Shown one piece after another: positions 1 through 5,537 of a DNA stretch of 17,862 bases. Below the pieces are notes generated by a model. It saw nothing but the letters and a program-made list of their open reading frames with translations. It searched no databases and had not been told where the DNA came from. The stretch lies in contig CAZBBX010000039.1 of the NCBI GenBank assembly GCA_964490325.1, positions 1 to 17,862 of the forward strand, in the 5' to 3' direction. Each line of letters starts with the position of its first letter. Positions within the stretch are counted from its first letter, which is position 1. The position numbers and the translations under genes were made by a program. This stretch comes from DAOPJM01 sp964490325 (GTDB taxonomy: Bacteria > Bacillota > Clostridia > Christensenellales > CAG-138).

Positions 1-75
1 CCTCGGTAGCTCAGTTGGTAGAGCAAGGGACTGAAAATCCCTGTGTCGGTGGTTCGACTCCACTCTGAGGCACCA
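1..75 (+). tRNA. tRNA-Phe (GAA), missing its first base
   Basis: The sequence folds as a cloverleaf with a D arm GCTC..GAGC, an anticodon stem AGGGA/TCCCT enclosing the loop CTGAAAA (anticodon GAA) and a T loop TTCGACT. The 3' acceptor strand is CTGAGGC, followed by discriminator A and an encoded CCA at 73-75. The paired 5' strand needs one more G before position 1, so the gene starts one base outside the window. It is the first of three tRNAs in tandem, only 2 bp before tRNA-Gly, so they are probably cotranscribed. Confidence 0.96.
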
Positions 76-77
76 TT

Positions 78-153
78 GCGGGAGTAGCTCATTTGGTAGA
101 GCGCAGCCTTGCCAAGGCTGAGGTGGCGGGTTCGAACCCCGTTTCCCGCTCCA
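78..153 (+). tRNA. tRNA-Gly (GCC)
   Basis: Complete cloverleaf. The acceptor stem is GCGGGAG/TTCCCGC with one G-T pair. The anticodon stem CAGCC/GGCTG holds the loop TTGCCAA (anticodon GCC), the T arm is GCGGG/CCCGT around TTCGAAC, and CCA is encoded at 151-153. It lies between tRNA-Phe and tRNA-Cys in one cluster. Confidence 0.97.
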
Positions 154-187
154 TACAAAAGGGGATGTCGTGTCCCCTTTTGTATGG
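151..187 (+). other. Perfect 14-bp inverted repeat starting in the tRNA-Gly CCA
   Basis: CCATACAAAAGGGG (151-164) and its exact reverse complement (174-187) enclose a 9-nt loop. The stem includes the encoded CCA end of tRNA-Gly. No T-run follows on the + strand, so it is not a typical terminator for this direction. It may be a processing or stability hairpin between tRNA-Gly and tRNA-Cys. The repeat is seen directly; the role is inferred. Confidence 0.6.
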
Positions 188-215
188 AAACGGTTCCCGC
201 GTTCACAGCGCAAAC

Positions 216-289
216 GGCGCCATAGCCAAGCGGTAAGGCACGGGTCTGCAAAACCCTCACCCCCGGTTCGATTCCGGGTGGCGCCTCCA
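216..289 (+). tRNA. tRNA-Cys (GCA)
   Basis: Acceptor stem GGCGCCA/TGGCGCC. The anticodon loop CTGCAAA gives anticodon GCA. The discriminator base is T, the usual identity base for cysteinyl-tRNA synthetase, and CCA is encoded at 287-289. It is the last gene of the tRNA cluster and is followed at once by a terminator. Confidence 0.96.
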
Positions 290-295
290 AAAAAA

Positions 296-325
296 AGAGC
301 GACTTGTTTCGGCAAGTCGCTTTTT
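296..325 (+). terminator. Rho-independent terminator of the tRNA cluster
   Basis: The 8-bp stem GCGACTTG (299-306)/CAAGTCGC (313-320) has loop TTTCGG and is followed by TTTTT. An A-run on the 5' side makes it potentially bidirectional. It starts about 7 bp after the CCA of tRNA-Cys and separates the tRNA unit from the protein genes. Confidence 0.88.
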
Positions 326-411
326 CAGTAGTTTGACCACCAAAAAGCGCAGACCGCAGCGCATACAGCAACAGGCCATCCCTGCACTTTTTGTTCAACA
401 TGGGAGGAAAG

Positions 412-990
412 ATGAACGTTTGTATCCTGATGGGCAGCCCCCGTCTGCACGGCAACACAGCGGAGCTGACCAAGCCCTTTATCGATGAACTGCGGCTTGG
501 CGGCGCGCAGGTCTCCTATCTGACCTTAGCAGACAAGCACATTGCGCCCTGCAAGGGCTGCTATGCCTGCCAAAGCGTTGCAGATGCCTATGGCTGCGCA
601 CAGAAGGACGATATGGAGCTTGTCGTTCGCGAGATCCTTTCGGCGGAGCTGATCGTATTGGCAACGCCCATCTACTCTTGGTACTGCACGGCGGAGATGA
701 AGGCCGTGCTGGATCGGCATTTCGGCCTGAATAAGTACTATGGAAGCGCGGCGGGTTCGCTGTGGGCGGGAAAGCGCATGGCTCTTTTGCTTACGCACGG
801 CTATGAGCGCGCCTACGCCACAGAGCCGTTTGTTGCGGGCATACAAAGGCTGTGCGAGCATTCCAAGCTCTTATACTGCGGCATGTACAGCGTGCGCGAT
901 CTGGACGATCTTGCTTCCTTCCAAACGGAGGAAGCCATACAGGGCGCACGAGCATTTGCACGTTCCCTGCTCGCGGCGGAGCCCCGCTGA
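412..990 (+). CDS. Flavodoxin-fold NAD(P)H-dependent oxidoreductase (iron-sulfur flavoprotein-like)
   Basis: A 192-residue protein, the usual size for the NADPH-dependent FMN reductase/flavodoxin-like family. The N-terminus has the FMN phosphate-binding loop GSPRxxGNT (8-16). Next comes CKGCYAC (C47, C50, C53), the cysteine pattern common in this family and in iron-sulfur flavoproteins, then the flavin-binding segment PIYSWYCTAEMKAVLDR (86-102). I expect a cytoplasmic redox enzyme reducing a small electrophile or quinone; the substrate cannot be told. The ATG at 412 is preferred over an in-frame TTG at 391 because GGGAGG (402-407) sits 4 bp upstream. No convincing promoter is visible between the tRNA terminator and the gene. 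The 159-bp gap before the DUF362 gene carries its own promoter, so the two need not be one transcript. Confidence 0.88.
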   Translation: MNVCILMGSPRLHGNTAELTKPFIDELRLGGAQVSYLTLADKHIAPCKGCYACQSVADAYGCAQKDDMELVVREILSAELIVLATPIYSWYCTAEMKAVLDRHFGLNKYYGSAAGSLWAGKRMALLLTHGYERAYATEPFVAGIQRLCEHSKLLYCGMYSVRDLDDLASFQTEEAIQGARAFARSLLAAEPR

Positions 991-1021
991 TTTTACCCGC
1001 AAATCAGTAGATACTTTCCCT

Positions 1022-1039
1022 GCAAATGATGATAATTGC
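1022..1039. promoter_or_regulatory. Degenerate operator-like palindrome, 2 bp upstream of the main one
   Basis: GCAAAT-GATGAT-AATTGC has the same 6-6-6 layout as the stronger inverted repeat at 1042-1059, with half-site GCAAAT instead of GTAAAT. The centres are 20 bp apart, about two helical turns, as expected for two protein dimers on one DNA face. The match is imperfect (5 of 6 pairs), so this is tentative. Confidence 0.35.
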
Positions 1040-1041
1040 AT

Positions 1042-1059
1042 GTAAATCATAGGATTTAC
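1042..1059. promoter_or_regulatory. Operator-like inverted repeat GTAAAT-N6-ATTTAC (copy 1)
   Basis: GTAAATC and GATTTAC form a 7-bp inverted repeat around a 4-bp centre. It ends 3 bp before the proposed -35 box at 1063. The same sequence at the same distance from a -35 box occurs before the ABC/UgpB operon at 4685-4702. That shared geometry is the reason for calling it a transcription factor site. The neighbouring LacI-family protein is the obvious candidate to bind it, but this is inference. Confidence 0.6.
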
Positions 1060-1062
1060 GTC

Positions 1063-1092
1063 TTGCGGCGCTGGGCTGCAAACCTCTATACT
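1063..1092 (+). promoter_or_regulatory. Probable promoter of the DUF362-mgtC unit
   Basis: TTGCGG (1063-1068) and TATACT (1087-1092) are spaced by 18 bp. The -10 matches five of six consensus bases and the -35 only three. A weak -35 with a palindrome immediately upstream is the layout of a promoter that depends on an activator. Confidence 0.5.
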
Positions 1093-1149
1093 GAAAGCGG
1101 TAAATGAAGATCTGTACGCAGACGCTTCAGTACGGGAGAGTGTATACCT

Positions 1150-2364
1150 ATGTATAATGCGACGGTAGCCGTCTGTAAAAACAACGCCGACAGCATCAAC
1201 GCACGCGTAAGGCGTGCTGTTGCCCTTTTGGGTGGGATCGAAAAATTCATTCATAAGGGCGATACGGTTCTCATCAAGCCGAACGCCACAGGGCCTGCGA
1301 GCTTTGAAAAGGGCGTAACGACGCATCCCGAGGTGGTGGAGGCCGTCCTGCAGCTTGCCATGGAGGCGCAGGCGGGACGCATCCTCATAGGGGATGGCAC
1401 AGGCTCCGCTACCCTTGGCACGCTGAAGGTCTTTGCAAGCTGCGGGTACCTCTATCTAAGTGAGAAGTACGCGGACGCTTTCACCTTTGTGGATCTCAAC
1501 ACGCGTCCGAAGGTCAGTTTGCCTGTTCAGGAACCGTATGTGCTCAGCAGGATCGACGTCATAGAGGATGTTTTAGACTGCGACGTTTTGATCAATTTAC
1601 CGGTTCTTAAGACGCATTTTATCACCGAGGTCAGCCTTTGCATGAAGAATCTCAAGGGCTGCATCCCGCCTGCGCAGAAGCGGCGGATGCACGAGATCGG
1701 CGTGAACAAGTCGGTCGCGGATCTCAACTCCCTTCTGACGCCTACGCTGAACATCGTGGACGGCGTCATCGGCTCGGAGGGCTTGGGTCCCAAGGAGGGG
1801 CATCCCGTGGGAGCGGGTCTTATCATTGCGGGAGCGGACGCCGTTGCCGTGGATGCGGTCTGCTGCGATATCATGGGCTTTGACGCGCACAAGATCGAAC
1901 ACATCGCCTTGACCCATGCAAGGGGAAAGGGCGTCATCGACCTTGACAAGATCGAGGTCTTGGGCGAGAGTCTCAAGGAGGTGCATCGCCCCTTTGCACC
2001 CGCGATCCCCAAGATCCCCTCGCACCAAGAGGCGCGCATCCTAAACGGCGGCGCCTGCAGCGGCTGCATCAGCTGCGCCGTCATTGCGCAGAGCCGCCTT
2101 TTAGACAGCGGCATGCTGGAGCTGCTCAAGAAGCGCGGACACACCGTGACCTTTGCCATCGGACCAAAGCTTTGCGCCGAGGACGACTGGGGGAAGGCGG
2201 AGGATACATTCATCATCGGCAACTGTGCGCGTAAGATGCAGAGCAGAGGGCAGTTTTTAAGCGGCTGCGCCCCCGCCTGTCTGGACATCAACCGTGCGAT
2301 CTGCGCACATTACGGCTTGGACGATTCCGCCTTGGAGACGTTGATAGGAGACGTGGACAAGTAG
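1150..2364 (+). CDS. DUF362-domain protein with a cysteine-rich C-terminal domain
   Basis: A 404-residue cytoplasmic protein. Residues about 1-275 match the DUF362 family: KPN (43-45), TTHPEVVEA (57-65), GDGTG (81-85), a KTH (154-156), MKNLKG (165-170), and a late GADAVAVDAVCCDIMG segment (228-243). The family's function is largely unsettled; many members carry a 2[4Fe-4S] ferredoxin tail. Here the tail (about 295-404) instead has C303, C306, C309, then C342, C359, C373 and C377, spaced like metal or Fe-S ligands but not like a standard ferredoxin. ATG at 1150 follows the purine-rich GGGAGAG about 10 bp upstream. The gene lies 25 bp before mgtC and follows its own operator and promoter. Redox or Fe-S chemistry is inferred from the cysteines and from the flavoprotein upstream. 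Confidence 0.85.
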   Translation: MYNATVAVCKNNADSINARVRRAVALLGGIEKFIHKGDTVLIKPNATGPASFEKGVTTHPEVVEAVLQLAMEAQAGRILIGDGTGSATLGTLKVFASCGYLYLSEKYADAFTFVDLNTRPKVSLPVQEPYVLSRIDVIEDVLDCDVLINLPVLKTHFITEVSLCMKNLKGCIPPAQKRRMHEIGVNKSVADLNSLLTPTLNIVDGVIGSEGLGPKEGHPVGAGLIIAGADAVAVDAVCCDIMGFDAHKIEHIALTHARGKGVIDLDKIEVLGESLKEVHRPFAPAIPKIPSHQEARILNGGACSGCISCAVIAQSRLLDSGMLELLKKRGHTVTFAIGPKLCAEDDWGKAEDTFIIGNCARKMQSRGQFLSGCAPACLDINRAICAHYGLDDSALETLIGDVDK

Positions 2365-2389
2365 GACGCCCTTGGGAAAGGAGAACGCG

Positions 2390-3007
2390 ATGGATCAAAT
2401 TTGGCCGCTGCTTGCAAGCTTACGCGAGCTGAATTTTCCCTCGCTTGTTTTGCGTCTGCTTTTAGCCATGCTCTGCGGCGGCGTCATCGGCATGGAACGG
2501 GAGTATCGCCGCAGACCCGCAGGGTTTCGTACCTATATGTTCGTCTGCATCGGCGCGGCGCTTGCAATGCTGCTTGGGCAGTACGGCGCGGCGCTTGCAA
2601 GCGGCCTGTACGCGGATAAGGGACTGCAGGCGGACGTGTCCCGCATCGCGGCGCAGGTGGTCAACGGCGTAGGCTTTTTGGGTGCGGGCACGATCCTTGT
2701 GACCGAGCATCAGCAGGTAAAGGGCGTGACGACGGCGGCGGGGCTGTGGGCGTCGGCCTGCATGGGGCTGGCGATCGGGGCGGGGTATTATGAATGCGTC
2801 CTTATGGGCTTTATCGCCATATTGCTTTGCATGAAGCTGTTTGCACGTTTGGAAAGCCGTATGCTGGAGCACATACGCAACCGCAATCTATTTGTGGAGC
2901 TGGACGCAATGGAGCATATCGGTTCGGTGACGAGTTACCTGCGCGGTGCAGGGGTGACGATCTACAGCGTGGAGCTGCACGCCGCTGCCGAGAGCGCGGG
3001 ACAGTAG
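2390..3007 (+). CDS. MgtC/SapB-family membrane protein, C-terminally shortened
   Basis: A 205-residue inner-membrane protein. It shows the family hallmarks: GMERE at 34-38, RPAGFRTY (42-49), the helix with QVVNGVGFLGAGTIL (89-103), and VKGVTTAAGLWASACMGLAIGAGYY (110-134). About four to five hydrophobic segments are followed by a soluble region from about 150. MgtC relatives are linked to Mg2+ limitation and, in some bacteria, to control of F-ATPase or phosphate uptake. The soluble domain breaks off after IYSVEL (191-196), roughly 30-40 residues earlier than in relatives as I recall them, and its last 120 bp overlap the convergent cyclase-like gene. ATG at 2390, preceded by AAAGGAG at 2377-2383, is chosen over an in-frame TTG at 2372. 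It is 25 bp after the DUF362 gene and presumably cotranscribed. Confidence 0.82.
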   Translation: MDQIWPLLASLRELNFPSLVLRLLLAMLCGGVIGMEREYRRRPAGFRTYMFVCIGAALAMLLGQYGAALASGLYADKGLQADVSRIAAQVVNGVGFLGAGTILVTEHQQVKGVTTAAGLWASACMGLAIGAGYYECVLMGFIAILLCMKLFARLESRMLEHIRNRNLFVELDAMEHIGSVTSYLRGAGVTIYSVELHAAAESAGQ

Positions 3008-3421
3008 GCTGCCGTCGCGGCGCACACCCATGGGCAGGCGGGACGGACTGCTCAGCTGCTCGCCCACCTCATCGGAGCGTGCATAGAAGCCCTCCGCTAC
3101 GCCCATTAACGTACCGACGGACAGGAGGGGCAAGTTCAAAAAGGCTTGACAGGCGCAGTCCACGGCAACAGCCTTGATGCCAAGCCCGGCAAGGAAGGCA
3201 CAGGCCTCCAAGGAAAGGGAGAACGCGTTTACCGCACGCGGCGGACAAAGCTCCGCCGTGCGCGAGGCGCAGGTCTTGATCGCCAACAGATCAAAGGAAG
3301 GCGGCACGCCAAGAAAGCGCAGCTCGTCAACGCGCACGGGGCAGTCGGCGCGGTACAGATCCAGCACATAGGCGCGGCGCACCAAAAGCGCAGCGGGTAT
3401 TCGGTCAAACGGAAAAGGCAT
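2888..3421 (-). CDS. Cyclase-family (kynurenine-formamidase-like) fragment, N-terminally truncated
   Basis: A 177-residue reading frame starting 5 bp after the LacI stop codon, with GGGAG 8-9 bp before its ATG, so it should be cotranscribed with the regulator. From its first residues it resembles the middle and end of cyclase-family (PF04199) hydrolases: FDRIP with AYVLDL (5-22), then SLEACAFLAGLGIKAVAVD (about 77-95), an AEGF segment where the family has IENL, and LPMGVRRDGSLLSRAL, where the family has LP...DG...RA close to its C-terminus. The N-terminal metal-binding HxGTHxDxPxH segment is absent, so catalysis is doubtful. About 30 non-family residues follow, read through the antisense of mgtC. 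It may be a decaying gene or a small regulatory relative. The assignment rests on motif recall. Confidence 0.55.
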   Translation of the reverse strand: MPFPFDRIPAALLVRRAYVLDLYRADCPVRVDELRFLGVPPSFDLLAIKTCASRTAELCPPRAVNAFSLSLEACAFLAGLGIKAVAVDCACQAFLNLPLLSVGTLMGVAEGFYARSDEVGEQLSSPSRLPMGVRRDGSLLSRALGSGVQLHAVDRHPCTAQVTRHRTDMLHCVQLHK

Positions 3422-3426
3422 ACGGC

Positions 3427-4488
3427 TCACTCCCTTGGAAACGAAATGGCCTTGCGCGGATGCAGGGGATACTTTTCGGAGCCGCGCTTGACGAGCTTGC
3501 TCTCGAAGGTGATGCGGCGCGCAGGCGTCGGCTCGCGCTTTTTGATATGCTCCATCTTGTCGATGAGGATGCGTGCGCACTCCTCACCCAGCGGCGCGAT
3601 CGGCTGCGTAACGGAGGTCAGCGTTGCGCTGTACAGCTGCGAGCTGTCCAGATCGCCATAGGAGACAAGGGCAATGTCGTCGGGAATGTGCAGCCCCGCC
3701 TCGTAGACGGCGCGGATGCAGCCGGAGGTCATCTCCTTGTTGCAGCTGAACACGGCCGTGACCTCGGGACGCGTGCTGAGGATCGTTCGCATGTGACGAT
3801 ATGCGCTTTCGGACTTGAAGTCGCCGTAATAGACCAGCTCGTGCTCCGTCAGCTTGTTCTGCTGCATGGCGGACAGGTAGCCGTTCAGCCGCTCCAGTCC
3901 GGGCTTGGAGTGGAGGGAGCCTGCGATGACGGCAATGTCCCGATGCCCATTTTCGATCAGGCACTGCACGGCAAGGGCGGAGGCGCTGAAATCGTCGCGA
4001 AACACGCCGTCCAAACCGATGCCCTTCAGATTGCGATCCAGCAGCACAACGGGGATGCGGGAGCGCTTCAGCTCCTCTACGCAGGCGATGTTGGGGGCGA
4101 CGTCGTCGGCCACGGGGCAAAAGATGATGCCGCTTACATGCTGCGTGCGCATCAGCTCCAGATTGCGGATCTCCACATTGGGATCGTCATTGCTGTCGCA
4201 CACGATCACATCGATGCCGTTCTTTGCCGCGATGTTTTGGATCCCCTTGATCGCCTTGGGATAGAAGGAGGTGCCAAGGTCGCTGACCACCACGCCGATG
4301 GTGGAGTTGTACACGGACACAGCGGAGCGGTTCTTGTACTTCTTGGGATGGTAGTTCAGCTCCTTGGAGATGCGCATGATGCGTTCGTAGGTCTCGGGGC
4401 TGACGGAGGTGTAGTCGCGAAATGCGCGGGAAACGGTCGCACAGGACACCTGTGCTTTTTCGGCGATCTCATTGATGGAAACAGTCAT
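3427..4488 (-). CDS. LacI-family transcriptional regulator
   Basis: A 353-residue protein of normal LacI/PurR length. The N-terminal helix-turn-helix (about 1-25: SINEIAEKAQVSCATVSRAF) is followed by a hinge region ending in YHPKK and by a periplasmic-binding-protein-like effector domain starting at STIGVVVSDLGTSFY. That domain carries family features such as GIIFCP, PVVLLDRN, GHRDIAVIAG, ERLNGY and DIALVSYGDLD. The ATG at 4488 is chosen because GGAGGAG lies 5 bp upstream; a longer open frame exists but would place 51 unrelated residues before the HTH. The hinge lacks the usual ARxL motif. It is divergent from the ABC/UgpB-like operon, so it most likely controls that operon and itself. The effector is unknown, presumably the imported substrate or a product. 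Confidence 0.93.
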   Translation of the reverse strand: MTVSINEIAEKAQVSCATVSRAFRDYTSVSPETYERIMRISKELNYHPKKYKNRSAVSVYNSTIGVVVSDLGTSFYPKAIKGIQNIAAKNGIDVIVCDSNDDPNVEIRNLELMRTQHVSGIIFCPVADDVAPNIACVEELKRSRIPVVLLDRNLKGIGLDGVFRDDFSASALAVQCLIENGHRDIAVIAGSLHSKPGLERLNGYLSAMQQNKLTEHELVYYGDFKSESAYRHMRTILSTRPEVTAVFSCNKEMTSGCIRAVYEAGLHIPDDIALVSYGDLDSSQLYSATLTSVTQPIAPLGEECARILIDKMEHIKKREPTPARRITFESKLVKRGSEKYPLHPRKAISFPRE

Positions 4489-4612
4489 AGCCTCTCCTCC
4501 AATATTTGGAAAGTTCAGGATGCCGAACGGGTGAACGCTCACGAAGCAGCTTTTTCCGAGTTTGGCGGCAAAAGAGTTCCGCAAATGGATCCCTATTCGA
4601 TTTGACAGTATA

Positions 4613-4641
4613 AAGATAACACATAGCGAGGAAGGAATCAA
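4613..4641 (-). promoter_or_regulatory. Possible promoter of the LacI-family gene
   Basis: Read on the minus strand, TTGATT (plus 4636-4641) and TATCTT (plus 4613-4618) are spaced by 17 bp, about 125 bp upstream of the LacI start. Each box matches four of six consensus bases, so it is only a candidate. It is close to the operator at 4685-4702, which would allow autoregulation. Confidence 0.35.
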
Positions 4642-4684
4642 TAGTAAAAGTCAGAAATTTAACGAAAATAAATGCAAATTACAA

Positions 4685-4702
4685 GTAAATATCAAGATTT
4701 AC
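4685..4702. promoter_or_regulatory. Operator-like inverted repeat GTAAAT-N6-ATTTAC (copy 2)
   Basis: A perfect 6-bp inverted repeat with a 6-bp centre, ending 3 bp before the TTGACA -35 box. The half-sites, spacing and distance to the promoter are the same as at 1042-1059; both also share CA at the left edge and a G before ATTTAC. It lies in the divergent region between the LacI-family gene and the ABC operon. Confidence 0.65.
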
Positions 4703-4705
4703 ACA

Positions 4706-4734
4706 TTGACACCGTATACGGTAACCAGTATGAT
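4706..4734 (+). promoter_or_regulatory. Strong sigma-A-type promoter of the ABC/UgpB-like operon
   Basis: TTGACA (4706-4711, full consensus), a 17-bp spacer, and TATGAT (4729-4734, five of six). Transcription should start near 4741, giving a leader of about 100 nt before the ATPase start codon at 4841. Confidence 0.8.
4711..4722. promoter_or_regulatory. Perfect 12-bp palindrome inside the promoter spacer
   Basis: ACCGTATACGGT is its own reverse complement and lies between the -35 and -10 boxes of the operon promoter. A protein bound here would block RNA polymerase, the classical repressor position. No second copy was noticed in the window. The sequence is certain; operator function is inferred. 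Confidence 0.5.
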
Positions 4735-4773
4735 GATATTGAAATCAAGCGGGAACTGCGGTGGGGACGCTCT

Positions 4774-4790
4774 CTTTGCAAGTTGCGAAG
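4774..4790 (+). other. Small hairpin in the leader of the ABC operon
   Basis: CTTTGCA and TGCGAAG can pair (7 bp, one G-T) around the loop AGT, about 50 nt before the ATPase start codon. No riboswitch consensus was recognised and no T-run follows, so a regulatory role is speculative. Confidence 0.25.
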
Positions 4791-4840
4791 GTCAAAAGCG
4801 CCGTCGATCCCGAAAGTATTGCATAAGCGAGGATGAAGGA

Positions 4841-5536
4841 ATGGGCGAGATAAAGCTGATCGGCATCAAGAAGGCGTTTTTGAAGGACGTGGTCATCCCG
4901 GATCTAAACCTTACCATTGCGGACGGCTCCTTTACGGTGCTCGTAGGCCCGTCGGGCTGCGGCAAATCGACCACCCTGCGCATGATAGCGGGACTGGAGA
5001 CGCCCACGGCGGGACAGATCCTCATCGACGGCACGGATGTGACCAATATTGCCGCAGGCAAGCGCGGCATCGCCATGGTCTTTCAAAACTACGCCATCTA
5101 TCCCACGATGACCGTTCGCGGCAACATCGAGTTTGGGCTCATCAACAACAAGGTGCCAAAGGAGGAGCGCAAGCGCCTCATAACGGAGATCGCCGAGATC
5201 GTGGGGTTGACGCCTTACCTCGACCGCAAGCCCTCCGCGTTGTCGGGCGGACAAAGGCAGCGTGTTGCGCTGGCTCGCGCCATGGTCAAAAAGCCCAAGG
5301 TCTTTCTTTTGGATGAACCCTTGTCCAATCTGGACGCCAAGCTGCGTGCCGCCATGCGCGTAGAGCTCAAGGAGCTGCACGCCCGCTTGGGCACCACCTT
5401 CGTGTATGTTACGCACGATCAGATCGAGGCCATGTCCATGGCGGATCGGATCGTACTGATGGACAAGGGCGTCATCCGTCAAAACTCGGAGCCTTCCGCC
5501 ATCTATAGAGAAGAAAGAGAAAGTAATTGGAGGTAG
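4841..5536 (+). CDS. UgpC/MalK-type ABC transporter ATPase lacking its C-terminal domain
   Basis: A 231-residue nucleotide-binding domain with every catalytic motif intact: Walker A GPSGCGKST (36-44), Q-loop Q82, signature LSGGQ (134-138), Walker B VFLLDE (154-159) and switch H192. The sequence tracks sugar/glycerol-3-phosphate importers (MalK, MsmX, UgpC). Those proteins are about 360-380 residues, with a TOBE-type regulatory domain after residue 235. Here the match ends at about IYREE (221-225), and a short A-rich run leads straight to a TAG that overlaps the ribosome binding site of the next gene. The ATG at 4841 follows GAGGA about 7 bp upstream; earlier in-frame sequence is the leader and is not protein-like. 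No ABC permease genes occur in the window. ATP hydrolysis is plausible, but coupling to a transporter is uncertain. Confidence 0.88.
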   Translation: MGEIKLIGIKKAFLKDVVIPDLNLTIADGSFTVLVGPSGCGKSTTLRMIAGLETPTAGQILIDGTDVTNIAAGKRGIAMVFQNYAIYPTMTVRGNIEFGLINNKVPKEERKRLITEIAEIVGLTPYLDRKPSALSGGQRQRVALARAMVKKPKVFLLDEPLSNLDAKLRAAMRVELKELHARLGTTFVYVTHDQIEAMSMADRIVLMDKGVIRQNSEPSAIYREERESNWR

Positions 5537-5537
5537 T

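Noticed and set aside
333..361. Promoter for the flavodoxin-like gene with TTGACC at 333
   Set aside because: No acceptable -10 box at 16-18 bp spacing.
1527..2291. 254-codon minus-strand frame inside the DUF362 gene
   Set aside because: Antisense shadow; the + frame has conserved family motifs throughout.
3460..4605. 381-codon frame on the + strand opposite the LacI-family gene
   Set aside because: Shadow of a clear LacI-family coding region in GC-rich DNA; no ribosome site or family match.
4562..4840. N-terminal extension of the ABC ATPase from an upstream in-frame start
   Set aside because: It would cross the promoter and palindromes, lacks similarity to the family, and the ATG at 4841 has a ribosome site and begins at the normal family N-terminus.
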